DNA of 31,471 bases from an uncultured Eubacterium sp. (GCA_900548465.1 URKY01000029.1:1-31471); one strand, 5' to 3'; numbered from the stretch's first letter, positions 7,267-16,411 are shown. The notes: a model not told the origin generated them from the sequence alone. Numbers and translations: made by a program.

Positions 7267-10200
7267 TTACTTACTTTGTTTCTTCTTTTTCATCATTATG
7301 AGTACCCATGCTCCACCTACCAAAATAATTAAGCCTGTAATCGTTCCCCAGAATGCCAATTTGTTTGCATACCAACGAACAAAGAAGTTTGTTGATATTG
7401 TTACGCTATTATTGAAAGCATACTGTGGTTTAAACTCTTTTGAATCAGTATCTGTAATATTCCCCGCCATGTCCTCTGCCAATAATCTGACTTTTTGGTT
7501 TGAACCTTCTTTTAATTTAATTTCATCTGCACACTGAGATAAATCATCAAATTTGTTTATTGTTTTAACCACTTTACCATCTACATATACTTTTACAAAT
7601 TTAAGTCCGATAGAGTCAAACATTTCAAATTTCACATTCTGGCTGTCTGCATTTACAATTGCCTTTTCAAGACCTACAACGCTTGAGATATCAGGAGATG
7701 TTGTATCTACTCTAAATTTAATCTGACTATCTTTATAGTTTGTTGATTCAGGTTTATTTCCTGCCTTGTCCTTTGATGAAACGACAATTTTGTATATTCC
7801 ATCGTTCTTAAAGTTTAATGCATCAATTTTATATTCATACTGATACCAGCCACTTTCTCCCTTTTTGACTTGATCGTTTGCCACCGGATTTACACTATAT
7901 TTAACGTTTTTAATCGGAGAACCGTCCTTAGTTAACTGTACGTTAATAGAATTATTTTCCAATTTGTCAGGATTATACTCAGTTATTATTAAACTCTTAT
8001 CAACACTCTTAATATATCCATCATTTATATCCGTTAAATAATCATCTAATTCATATACTGAACCATATCTGTTTACAGTGAACTTAACCTTATCATCTGA
8101 TTTATTTCCCGCTTTGTCGACCATCTTCACTATTAATGTATATATGCCATCTACTCCGGCGTTGTTCTTAAAAGTATCACTTACAGATGTTCCTCCTTTT
8201 CCACTTGTTGAAACGGCTTTAATAAACTTCTTAGTAACATCTACATCTTTTTTTCCCATTCTTGTACATGTTAATTTAATTTCGTTTCCACTATAATTGG
8301 TATCATTGAATTTTATTTTAGGAATAACCTTTCCCCTATAAGATTTACCGTTTTCTACCCCTGTAATAGTTGGCTTGTCTATTTTTGTGTCAATAGTAAA
8401 TTCTTTTGCAGCAACCGAACTTCCAAACCTAGCCTCACCTAACTGATTCCCTGCCCTGTCATTCATTGTTACATCGAACGTATAGTCTCCATCACTATTA
8501 AATGCAATCTTTGCAGTATGTGTATCGCCATTACTTGACCAGTTTACACTTGGAGTTGATTTTCTACTGCCTTTTAATGATGCTGTCTGCTTAAACTTAA
8601 CACTGCTTGCATCAAAGTTATGTTCAGTTACAACCACCGTTGCTGTTCTATATTCCTTAAAATATTTTCCATTTTGTGCACTATTATTATCATAACTTAC
8701 AGAAATTGAAGGCCTTGTTTTATCAATAGTAAATTTTCCAGTTGCTATTCCTTTATAATTTACTTTTCTGCATTTATTTCCTGCTAAGTCTTTATATGAC
8801 GCATTAAATGTATAATCCCCGTCATGAGTATATTTAATTTTTGATATATACTTTTCGTTATCTTTGTTTCCTTTTCCTTTTACTTTCTTCCACTTAAGTT
8901 TAATGTTCTGCTTTTTGCCATTCTTTGTTACTTTATATTTAAAATCTTCTTCATTAAAATTTCTTTCAGTAACAGTAATTGTAGCAATTCGATTATTCTT
9001 AAAGAACCTTCCATTATTAACACTGTTATTGTTATATGTAACATCTATAGTTGGAGCCGTTTTATCGATTCCAAATTTCACATAATCATAACTAACATTT
9101 CCTGCTCTATCAGTTAACTCAACAAGCAATACCATATTGTTATAATTGCCGCTTAATCGCATACTATTAGACATTTCAGTTACCACATTCTTATCTTTTG
9201 ATGTAACTTTCCAACCTTTAACGTCATTTTTTAAATTTCCGGAATTGTCAATCTCTACTATAGATTGCGTTTTTTTATCACCTTCAGTTAATACATACTT
9301 AACACGCCTTACTCCTGAATACTTGTCTGATACAACTATTTCCGCTGTCGGCTCATAATTGTAAAGCGGTACATTTTTTTCTCTTTCACCATCCATATCG
9401 GCATCTTTTTTTGCTTTTCCTTTATAGTTGTAATTTAAAATTATATTCTCGCTTTTATTTGTGTTAGGCATTTTTATTTTTATAAATGAAGTTTCTTTAT
9501 GTTTGCTAACACCTTCAACTATTGTTCCATCCGGGTGAACATACCCATTTTTATTTACCGATGGATATTTAGCATCCGCTTGCGTAGGTTTTTTACTTAA
9601 TTTATTTAATGGTGAATTTCCTACTTTATCAGTTGCGTATGCATATATCTGACCCTTGAAGTCTTTATTTATTACAAAGCTTATTTTTCCCTCTTTGTCT
9701 ACTGATACTGTTCTCTTAACTATCTTTCCTGATACATCTACGGTCTCATATGTTATAGTATCAACATCTGATTTACATTCATTGTTTTGTTTAAAATCTT
9801 GCGCAAACACTGTTACTTTTACATCGTCTTTAAAGTAGAAGCCGTAATCTGTAGGCTCTACTGCTTTATACAAGTTTCCGTCTTTTTCCACATCCATATT
9901 ATTTTCAGGTGTAAATTCAAAACCTGTTATAATTGGGTATGCTGTATCTTTTGCTATTTTCAATTGTTTTTTCGTTATATTTCCTGCATTATCAGTTACT
10001 ATTACATTTACTTTATATTCACCATTTTCATTTGGGATAATATTTTCTGTTGTAAACCCATACTCTTCCAATGCCGTATAGATTCCATTCTTAATTTTAT
10101 TAACCGAATCACTCTTTGCTGTATCTATCTTTGCATTTACCTGAAAGATACCTGAGCCCATATCTCCAAATTCTTCATCAATATCTTCATCTGTAGCAGT

Positions 10201-12342
10201 GAAATGCATCTTTACATCACCATTGTATATATATTTTTCGTTGTCAAAATACTGACTTACATTATCGAATGGTATCACGCTAATATCTGAAACTATTGGT
10301 GCCTTGTTCTCTAAAATAATAAAACCTGTTTCATTATTTTCTATATTTGAATTTCCTTTATTGGGACCATTCACTTCACTTTCATGACCTACATTGTCTT
10401 CTACGGTAGCTCTGAGATAGCCTTTGAAGTTTGGTTCTACATTTATTTCAAATGTTGCCTCATACTGTGATTTTCCATCATCTGTTCTCACAACTTCTAT
10501 ATACTTACTTGCATCTTCTGTTAATACCGTTTTTGCGTCTGCGGCATATTTATACAAGTGTATTTGTTTAATTCCTGAAGATGTTCCATCGTCTTTTACT
10601 GTTACCTTCACTTTCAAAGCTTCATTTATAAACAGTCCATATGTTTTATCATTTCCTTTTTCAAATTTAAACTGTGTAACTTCAGGGGATTTATTATCTA
10701 TAGCAAATCTTTCAATTGTATATGGTGCTGTAATTTCTCCCTTGTCATTTTTAAATACCACTTGATATTCATTATATTTTTCAGCATCATTTAACTTAAT
10801 TGTATTCGACCAATCTGATGATTCCTGCCAGTCTTTCCCTGTTGTTCCATTTTTAACAGAAATCATTGTCCATTTAGCCCCGCTTGGAACGCTTAATTCA
10901 ACCGAATCGTTGTACCACTTATAACCATCGTCTTTATAATCTTCTTTTGGAAGTACATTATCTTTGTCAAAATCAATCTCTGCCCATACAATTTTTATTG
11001 ATGTTTTTACTTCTGCTCTACTATAGTTTTCTGTTCCCTCAGTTGTTGCTATGACCTCAATTTCGCCAACGCCCGTAAATGTCAATTCTCCTGTTTTTTC
11101 ATTAATTTCAGCAATTTTCTTTCCCTCATCACTGAGACTATATTTAATGTCTTCAATGCTAGTTAATTCATTTCCATCCTCGCCAATTGCTTTTACAGAT
11201 ATATCAATCGTTTTATTATCATTAAATACTACATCTTTCGTTGGTATATCTACAAACTCAATCTTTTGACTTGCCTGTCTGATATCAATCTTCAAACCTG
11301 TTATCTCCAGAATCTCATAATTATCATCATCCGTTCTCTTAATTTTTACTGCATATTCATAATTTCCTGTCTTAACTGCATCTATCTTAGGACATTCTGT
11401 TACATACTTATATTCATTTTCCCCTGGTTTCTTTACACCATAGCCGGCAATTTCATATGTACCGTTTTCAGGATATGTTATATCTTGTATGGCATTTTCA
11501 CTCATACCTACTTTGTAACTGCCATTAAACATTTTTATTGCATTTTTGTCCATAGAAATGGTTCCCTTGTTCATAACAATAGTGTAGGGTATTCTCAGCG
11601 TGTTAAATCCTTCTCTACTTATCTCAACCTCTAACTTATACAAACCCGGTGCTTTTATTTTTATCTCTTTGTAGTCTGTTTTATTAACTTCATTATTAGA
11701 TTTATCAGTTAATTTCCAATTTATTTTATATTTATCATCTTCCTTCAACTTAATGCCTTCTACAACATTTTGCTCAGAACCATCATATGTCAGTTGTTTC
11801 TTTATGGATATATTTACCTCTTCAATGTTTTTAGGTGTTATTTCTGCCTCAACCTCAAAATATCTGTCCAGATATCCTTCTCTGGATACCTTTACAATAA
11901 TTTTTTTTACCTGAACCCTATTATCTATTGTTGGCATTTCACTTACATATTTTAGTTTTGTATTATCCAAATCTACATTTTTTATCTCCTCTTCCGTTTT
12001 CACATGATAACTAAATTTATATTTAGAAAAATCCTCTGCCTGATCATTTAATATAATAACCGGGTATGTTTCTCTTTCTTTGTCGGGATTATATTCCCTC
12101 TTTGTCCCCTGTATAATTTTTTTGTCTTCTACTAAATCCGGTATGTCCTTTGGTGCCTCTGTTGTTGTTTCCTCAACTGTAGTTGTTTCTTTAATCTGTG
12201 TTTCAGTTGGTTTGACAGTTGTTGTTTCGCTAACCTCTTCAGCTACAACATTACTTCTTAAATCTACCGGCATGATACCTGCGATTATCACTAATGTTAT
12301 CAAGACCGCCATCATTCTTTTTGTTTTTTGACTCTTAATCAT
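7267..12342 (-). CDS. Giant Ig-like-domain surface protein, signal peptide and C-terminal membrane anchor
   Basis: A protein of 1691 residues from the ATG at 12342, which has GAGGGAGA 7 bases upstream; an in-frame ATG at 12360 lacks a ribosome site. It begins with a signal peptide (basic start, hydrophobic stretch of about 20 residues), then a Thr/Glu-rich linker (TTTVEETTTEAP). A string of bacterial Ig-like modules follows, marked by repeats of D-x-AGN (DNAGN, DRAGN, DLAGN, DKAGN, DMAGN) and IDKTAP-type module joints. Two adjacent modules (about residues 1092-1205 and 1206-1318) are clearly duplicated. The C-terminus has one membrane helix and KKKKQSK, with no LPxTG sortase signal. The likely role is a long membrane-anchored adhesin or stalk. 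It is the last gene of the phosphatase-kinase operon, 20 bases after the previous stop. Confidence 0.85.
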   Translation of the reverse strand: MIKSQKTKRMMAVLITLVIIAGIMPVDLRSNVVAEEVSETTTVKPTETQIKETTTVEETTTEAPKDIPDLVEDKKIIQGTKREYNPDKERETYPVIILNDQAEDFSKYKFSYHVKTEEEIKNVDLDNTKLKYVSEMPTIDNRVQVKKIIVKVSREGYLDRYFEVEAEITPKNIEEVNISIKKQLTYDGSEQNVVEGIKLKEDDKYKINWKLTDKSNNEVNKTDYKEIKIKAPGLYKLEVEISREGFNTLRIPYTIVMNKGTISMDKNAIKMFNGSYKVGMSENAIQDITYPENGTYEIAGYGVKKPGENEYKYVTECPKIDAVKTGNYEYAVKIKRTDDDNYEILEITGLKIDIRQASQKIEFVDIPTKDVVFNDNKTIDISVKAIGEDGNELTSIEDIKYSLSDEGKKIAEINEKTGELTFTGVGEIEVIATTEGTENYSRAEVKTSIKIVWAEIDFDKDNVLPKEDYKDDGYKWYNDSVELSVPSGAKWTMISVKNGTTGKDWQESSDWSNTIKLNDAEKYNEYQVVFKNDKGEITAPYTIERFAIDNKSPEVTQFKFEKGNDKTYGLFINEALKVKVTVKDDGTSSGIKQIHLYKYAADAKTVLTEDASKYIEVVRTDDGKSQYEATFEINVEPNFKGYLRATVEDNVGHESEVNGPNKGNSNIENNETGFIILENKAPIVSDISVIPFDNVSQYFDNEKYIYNGDVKMHFTATDEDIDEEFGDMGSGIFQVNAKIDTAKSDSVNKIKNGIYTALEEYGFTTENIIPNENGEYKVNVIVTDNAGNITKKQLKIAKDTAYPIITGFEFTPENNMDVEKDGNLYKAVEPTDYGFYFKDDVKVTVFAQDFKQNNECKSDVDTITYETVDVSGKIVKRTVSVDKEGKISFVINKDFKGQIYAYATDKVGNSPLNKLSKKPTQADAKYPSVNKNGYVHPDGTIVEGVSKHKETSFIKIKMPNTNKSENIILNYNYKGKAKKDADMDGEREKNVPLYNYEPTAEIVVSDKYSGVRRVKYVLTEGDKKTQSIVEIDNSGNLKNDVKGWKVTSKDKNVVTEMSNSMRLSGNYNNMVLLVELTDRAGNVSYDYVKFGIDKTAPTIDVTYNNNSVNNGRFFKNNRIATITVTERNFNEEDFKYKVTKNGKKQNIKLKWKKVKGKGNKDNEKYISKIKYTHDGDYTFNASYKDLAGNKCRKVNYKGIATGKFTIDKTRPSISVSYDNNSAQNGKYFKEYRTATVVVTEHNFDASSVKFKQTASLKGSRKSTPSVNWSSNGDTHTAKIAFNSDGDYTFDVTMNDRAGNQLGEARFGSSVAAKEFTIDTKIDKPTITGVENGKSYRGKVIPKIKFNDTNYSGNEIKLTCTRMGKKDVDVTKKFIKAVSTSGKGGTSVSDTFKNNAGVDGIYTLIVKMVDKAGNKSDDKVKFTVNRYGSVYELDDYLTDINDGYIKSVDKSLIITEYNPDKLENNSINVQLTKDGSPIKNVKYSVNPVANDQVKKGESGWYQYEYKIDALNFKNDGIYKIVVSSKDKAGNKPESTNYKDSQIKFRVDTTSPDISSVVGLEKAIVNADSQNVKFEMFDSIGLKFVKVYVDGKVVKTINKFDDLSQCADEIKLKEGSNQKVRLLAEDMAGNITDTDSKEFKPQYAFNNSVTISTNFFVRWYANKLAFWGTITGLIILVGGAWVLIMMKKKKQSK

Positions 12343-12362
12343 AATATTTTTCTCCCTCATTT

Positions 12363-12821
12363 TTATATAATTTCATTTGAATGAATCAAAACAATGCTGT
12401 CTACAATTTTTAAGCGTTCAATTTGACTATTATCTTCAACCAGAAATTCTGTTTCATTTTGTAACAGTTCTGTCCCCTCGCTATCATCATCATTACTGCT
12501 CAATGCCCCTATTCTTTCATACTCTGGCAACAATTCTGTTCCTTCATTACTAAAGTTTACCGCATCATTTTGTGTTGGTGCTGTTTCTATCTTTTCTGTT
12601 ATACCTTGTCTGTTGCCAGCCATGTATGTCGCTCTGGGTCTATTCCCTGCTTCTTCATTTTTTTTGCGCATTTTTTCAATGCCTTTTTTTGCTGTTCTTC
12701 CGCTTAAATCTCCAACAATCTTATAAATATTAAATTTGAACCATAGAAAACAGGAAATTAACAGAAATACACCTGCTAAAACAAATGATACCATTGAAAT
12801 GACTGTGTATATTTGTGCCAT
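12363..12821 (-). CDS. Small membrane protein with three Thr-x-x-Leu sites (putative kinase substrate)
   Basis: A 152-residue protein that I do not recognise as a named family. One membrane helix spans about residues 7-29, followed by basic residues (GRTAKKGIEKMRKK), which predicts a cytoplasmic C-terminal tail. The tail is acidic and carries EGTELL at 93-98, EGTELL at 115-120 and ETEFL at 123-127. Each has Thr with acidic neighbours and Leu at +3 (T95, T117, T124), the spacing FHA domains read in phospho-Thr ligands. The end (IVDSIVLIHSNEII) is strand-like. It lies 11 bases after the kinase gene and has an AGGAGG site. The inferred role is a membrane scaffold phosphorylated by the neighbouring kinase. 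Confidence 0.8.
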   Translation of the reverse strand: MAQIYTVISMVSFVLAGVFLLISCFLWFKFNIYKIVGDLSGRTAKKGIEKMRKKNEEAGNRPRATYMAGNRQGITEKIETAPTQNDAVNFSNEGTELLPEYERIGALSSNDDDSEGTELLQNETEFLVEDNSQIERLKIVDSIVLIHSNEII

Positions 12822-12832
12822 TTATATTCCTC

Positions 12833-14521
12833 CTAAGTGTTTTGATATGTACGATTTATATTCTCAATAAATTTTCTATAATTTTCTTCAATGTCTTGTT
12901 TCATTTCTATTGATGCCTCCTGCGTTACAAACATACTTTTTGTTTTATTTTCTATTTCATCAAATAAACCTAGAATTTTATTTTTATCAACACCTAACTG
13001 CGCAAAACCTTTTCTTTGGTCATTTAGTAAATCCATGATTTGTTTATATAAAACCAATTTTACATATGCGGAATCTTCGTCTTTATAGTTATCCAAACTT
13101 CCTACTGATTTATTTAGAGTATCAATTAAGTCGGTATAAACATTTTGCGTTGGTTCTTTTTTACTTGTATCACTTAATACGTATTCCGAATAAAACCTAC
13201 ACACTGTGAAATATCCATTACTGATATCATAATATTTAAAGTTTTTATTTTTTGAATTAACAATCAATTCAAAATATGGCTGACTTCTTTTTATTTTTTC
13301 TCTCAGACTTTCTTCACCATCGTTAGCATACATATAAAAATAGATTGTTCCTGCCTCATAATACAACTCTAATGCTTCTTCTGATTTTTGGTTAAACAAG
13401 CCTTTATTTGCATTATACTTAGCTTCAAACTGCTTACTCTCTTCGTTTCCAAACTTTCCATTATCTTTGTATGCCTGCAATAGTTTTATGTATGCCCTTG
13501 TATCATCTTTAAATAAATCTATTGCTTCTAAATAACTTTGTACTTTTGCCTTGTAGGGTGTTGATGTTGAAATGTTAATTTTTTGATTATAGTTTTTGTC
13601 ATTTTCATATGATGTCATCACCTTTCCAAAAATACCGGTAATTATCATAATAATAGTCATAAATGCCGTTACTATGAATGATACTAACTTTCTTTTTTGC
13701 TTTTTCTTATAAGAGCCATCCTCCTCTTCATAATGTTCTAATGCATACATTAATTCATTACATGTCTGATATCTTTCATCTGGATTTAACGCTGTACACT
13801 TATCAATTATTCTTTCCAAACCACCTGACAATTCAGGATTCCACTGACGAATTGGTGCATACATATAGTCTGCCGGTCGTGGATCCGCTCCCGTGAGCAA
13901 GTGATGCATAGTCATTCCCAATGTATATATATCCGACCTTGCATCTGTTTGTCTGTTTCCATAATGTTCTGGAGATGCATAGCCCTTTGTCCCCAATACT
14001 TTTGTATCAGCTAGACTTTGTTCTTTATATTCTCTTGCGATTCCAAAGTCAATAATCTTTATGTTACCCTCTGGTTTTAGCATAATATTTGACGGTTTCA
14101 TATCTCTATATATTATTGGAGGGTTTTGCGAATGAAGATACTGTAACGCATCACAAACCTGTTTTGCCCAGTCTATTACCAACTCCTGCGGCTGTGCACC
14201 ATATTCACACAGAATTTTGTCCAATGATTCGCCTTCTATATAATCCATAATTACATAGATAGTTTCACCGTTGTCTATAATATCTACAATCCTTGGAAGT
14301 GCCGGATGGTCCAGTTTTTTCATTAAATTTGCTTCTGTTAGCAAACTATTTTCAATTATTTCGTCATTTTTTCCATTAGCAGTCTTTTTAATTTCTTTTA
14401 CTGCCCACTGTTTATTTAGCCTTTTGTCCATTGCCAGATATACATATGACATACCACCGGTACCAATTAGCTTTAATATTTCGTATTTTCCTTCAATTAC
14501 TGTTCCTATGTTTGTCGCCAC
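12833..14521 (-). CDS. Transmembrane Ser/Thr protein kinase (Hanks type, no PASTA repeats)
   Basis: A 562-residue protein. The kinase domain spans residues 13-262: Gly loop GTGGMSYV (20-27), Lys42 in AVKE, catalytic YRDMKPSN (138-145), DFG at 158-160, and SPE at 183-185 in place of APE. All catalytic residues are present. One membrane helix lies at about 279-299. The outer part (about 300-562) is helix-rich with Tyr/Ala patterns that resemble TPR-like repeats; it has none of the PASTA repeats of PrkC/Stk1, so it probably senses something other than muropeptides. The start is GTG with AAGGTGG upstream. It follows the phosphatase gene by 11 bases, the usual kinase/phosphatase pair. Confidence 0.93.
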   Translation of the reverse strand: MATNIGTVIEGKYEILKLIGTGGMSYVYLAMDKRLNKQWAVKEIKKTANGKNDEIIENSLLTEANLMKKLDHPALPRIVDIIDNGETIYVIMDYIEGESLDKILCEYGAQPQELVIDWAKQVCDALQYLHSQNPPIIYRDMKPSNIMLKPEGNIKIIDFGIAREYKEQSLADTKVLGTKGYASPEHYGNRQTDARSDIYTLGMTMHHLLTGADPRPADYMYAPIRQWNPELSGGLERIIDKCTALNPDERYQTCNELMYALEHYEEEDGSYKKKQKRKLVSFIVTAFMTIIMIITGIFGKVMTSYENDKNYNQKINISTSTPYKAKVQSYLEAIDLFKDDTRAYIKLLQAYKDNGKFGNEESKQFEAKYNANKGLFNQKSEEALELYYEAGTIYFYMYANDGEESLREKIKRSQPYFELIVNSKNKNFKYYDISNGYFTVCRFYSEYVLSDTSKKEPTQNVYTDLIDTLNKSVGSLDNYKDEDSAYVKLVLYKQIMDLLNDQRKGFAQLGVDKNKILGLFDEIENKTKSMFVTQEASIEMKQDIEENYRKFIENINRTYQNT

Positions 14522-14532
14522 TATTTACCACC

Positions 14533-15303
14533 TTATAAAACGCTCTTAATAATTCCTACCGTTATATTGTCCTTTTCATTTCTGCTCTTAACCATCTCAA
14601 TTAATTGTCTACTGTTATATTCCATTACGTTTTTATCTATTAAAACATTCGGATTTAAATACATATATATTTCTGATTCTGACAAAACGTGTCTAAAACC
14701 GTCAGAACAAAGTACAAAAACAGTATTTTCTTTAAACTCACCTATTTCAATCTCAGGATTAACTTCAACAGACGCCCCTACACACTGTAACAAAATATTT
14801 TTCCGGGGGTCTCCTTCCGCTTCTTTATATGTCATATTCCCTCTATTTATTTCTCTTTGAACAAAAGTTTGATCCTCAGTTAATATTTCTAGTGAATTAT
14901 CCAATTTATATATTCTCGAATCTCCTACATGTACAATTAAATATTTATTATCTATTAACAATATTCCACTAAATGTAGTTCCAAGATTAATCCTCTCACC
15001 CTTTCCATACTGCATAATTTTATAATTCAAATCTTTTAAAAGTTGTACCCACTCCGTAGCTATAGCCTCCATGTTAACGTGGTCAAGTGTTTTTGGTAAT
15101 TCGTTTTGAAACCATTGTTCATATTTTTTTATTACTGTTGCACTAGCAACCTCTCCTTTTTCTAAACCTCCCATTCCATCACATATAATACCAATAGCTA
15201 TTTGATTTTGATTTTTTGTTTGGGCAACTTTAATAAGCATACTGTCTTGATTAGTATGCTTACTTATTCCAATATCTGTTATACCTGCGCTAATAAACCT
15301 CAC
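14533..15303 (-). CDS. PP2C-family Ser/Thr protein phosphatase
   Basis: A 256-residue metal-dependent phosphatase, full length for bacterial PP2C (Stp/PrpC type). Metal and catalytic motifs are intact: NQD (18-20), CDGMGG (41-46), HVGDSR (125-130), CSDG (199-202) and the final RNEKDNITV (241-249). It is cytoplasmic with no membrane segment. It should remove phosphate from the neighbouring kinase and its substrates. The start is GTG with AAGGAG upstream. It is the first gene of a four-gene operon reading to 7267. Confidence 0.94.
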   Translation of the reverse strand: MRFISAGITDIGISKHTNQDSMLIKVAQTKNQNQIAIGIICDGMGGLEKGEVASATVIKKYEQWFQNELPKTLDHVNMEAIATEWVQLLKDLNYKIMQYGKGERINLGTTFSGILLIDNKYLIVHVGDSRIYKLDNSLEILTEDQTFVQREINRGNMTYKEAEGDPRKNILLQCVGASVEVNPEIEIGEFKENTVFVLCSDGFRHVLSESEIYMYLNPNVLIDKNVMEYNSRQLIEMVKSRNEKDNITVGIIKSVL

Positions 15304-15686
15304 TATTTTCTCCTTATTTTCTTATTACTCATTTACAGTATGCTTATTTTTTTAAAGTAAGAATTATTTTTTAATTTTGCAAATACTACAATTCTCTATT
15401 TTTAAGCAGTAATATATACTCTCTTCCCCTGTATAAACAATAGCTGGAATGTAAATAAATTTATTGTAAACACTAATGTTGATACGTATTTTTCCTTTAC
15501 CCTCTTGTTATCTTTTTATCGACATTTTTTGCAGTTTTACACTTGCATTATATAACTAAGGTTGTTTTTTTTCAACTATGGTTTGTTAATTTTATTTGTC
15601 TTTATTGCTAAACTATTAATTATCTTTGGTGACAATAAAGCAGTGTGAAAAATTCATTTTTATTAAATTTTTTAACGGAGAGAATC
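15304..15686. other. Divergent intergenic region with a long leader
   Basis: About 380 bases between the phosphatase operon and the XRE gene. It holds the minus-strand promoter at 15547-15575, leaving a leader of about 235 bases before the phosphatase GTG. Inside the leader is the palindrome AATAAATTTATT near 15455-15466. I see no convincing riboswitch, small RNA or open frame with a ribosome site. Confidence 0.5.
15547..15583 (-). promoter_or_regulatory. Promoter of the phosphatase/kinase operon with doubled AACC(A/T)TAGTT element
   Basis: On the minus strand: -35 TTGAAA (15570-15575), 17-bp spacer, perfect -10 TATAAT (15547-15552), then GCAA. AACCTTAGTT lies in the spacer (15554-15563), and a second copy, AACCATAGTT, lies exactly 20 bp upstream (15574-15583), on the same helical face and touching the -35. 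The tad promoter at 7147 carries the same element and the same TATAATGCAA. Confidence 0.7.
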
Positions 15687-16025
15687 ATGGATAAAAATAA
15701 ATTATATAAAGAAATGGGTTTACGCATACGCAACTGTAGAAAAAAGGCTCAGTTATCTCAAGAACAATTAGCTGAACTGATGAATGTAACACCCCAGATG
15801 ATTAGCAGCGCTGAAAACGGTATAAAGGGCATCAGGCCTGAAAACATCATTAAATTTTGCGATGCATTAGATGTTAGTTGTGATTATCTTTTGACTGGAA
15901 AAGGCGGGCGATCTGATTATGATTTCATTAAGAAATATTCTGAAGCTTTGGGCAGTGATGATATAGAAACTGTAATCAAACTTCTCCGTGCTTTTCAACG
16001 TTTTACAGAACCAAGTTGTGACTAA
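15687..16025 (+). CDS. XRE/Cro-family transcriptional regulator
   Basis: A 112-residue protein from the ATG at 15687, chosen because ACGGAGAG lies 4-11 bases upstream; an in-frame ATG at 15645 has no ribosome site. Residues 8-63 form a helix-turn-helix of the Cro/C1 type (LRIRNCRKKAQLSQEQLAEL ... MISSAENG ... CDALDVSCDYLLTGKG). A short C-terminal helix region follows, with no peptidase or ligand domain. It is divergent from the phosphatase/kinase operon and shares its intergenic region, so it may control that promoter. The start of the decayed accessory region is just downstream. Confidence 0.88.
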   Translation: MDKNKLYKEMGLRIRNCRKKAQLSQEQLAELMNVTPQMISSAENGIKGIRPENIIKFCDALDVSCDYLLTGKGGRSDYDFIKKYSEALGSDDIETVIKLLRAFQRFTEPSCD

Positions 16026-16158
16026 TATTAATTTTATACGGGAAGCAATTATTCCTTTTCCAATAAGTATATAAAAATAGTATCAAGCTAAGTAATCCTA
16101 AATGAACTAGCCTCTAAAAGTCATACAAAAAAGTCTGACAATTTGGAGGTCTGTTCTT

Positions 16159-16182
16159 ACACTACGTTAGTGTTACCTTTTT
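16159..16182 (+). terminator. Possible terminator downstream of the XRE gene
   Basis: A 6-bp stem (ACACTA / TAGTGT, CGT loop) followed by TACCTTTTTAT on the plus strand. The stem is short and lies about 130 bases past the XRE stop, so this is tentative. Confidence 0.35.
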
Positions 16183-16202
16183 ATATTTTAAATCTACCAT
16201 AT

Positions 16203-16411
16203 TTACTCTGAAATAAATTTATAATCATTTTCAATTACCCATGTTTCAGCATAAGAGCCTGCTTTGCCATTTACGGCTTTTAGCCCACTCCCCTCACAAA
16301 CCGCCCTATTTTACCTATACTGGTTACTGGTTTTCCACTAATTTCACTTGGAATTACAATATTTTCACGCCTTCCACTATATCTGATAATTGTTATCCCA
16401 TTATCATCTTC
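16203..16411 (-). pseudogene. Remnant of a BspA-type leucine-rich-repeat surface protein
   Basis: Two minus-strand fragments in different frames resemble the start of a repeat block and the very end of BspA-like LRR proteins. The first (16411 downward) reads EDDNGITIIRYSG, then IVIPSEISGKPVTSIG, the hallmark strand-loop repeat; it runs on to a stop. After a frame change comes GKAGSYAETWVIENDYKF, then ISE and stop at 16203, matching the typical LRR C-terminus (GSYAETxAKENGY). A TAA lies in frame immediately upstream, so neither piece can be a working gene. The middle repeats were lost by deletion. Confidence 0.7.

Noticed and set aside
7267..7400. Sortase anchoring of the giant Ig-like protein
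   Set aside because: There is no LPxTG-like motif before the C-terminal helix; the end is a plain membrane helix with a basic tail.
9787..10155. Plus-strand open frame of 122 codons opposite the Ig-like protein
   Set aside because: It is rich in Phe, Tyr, Cys and Ile as expected from the complement of a Lys/Glu/Asn-rich gene, and it has no ribosome site. The same holds for the other plus-strand frames opposite long genes.
15304..15546. Riboswitch (for example a cyclic di-GMP type) controlling the surface operon
   Set aside because: No conserved aptamer core or expression-platform hairpin with a T-run could be found in the leader.
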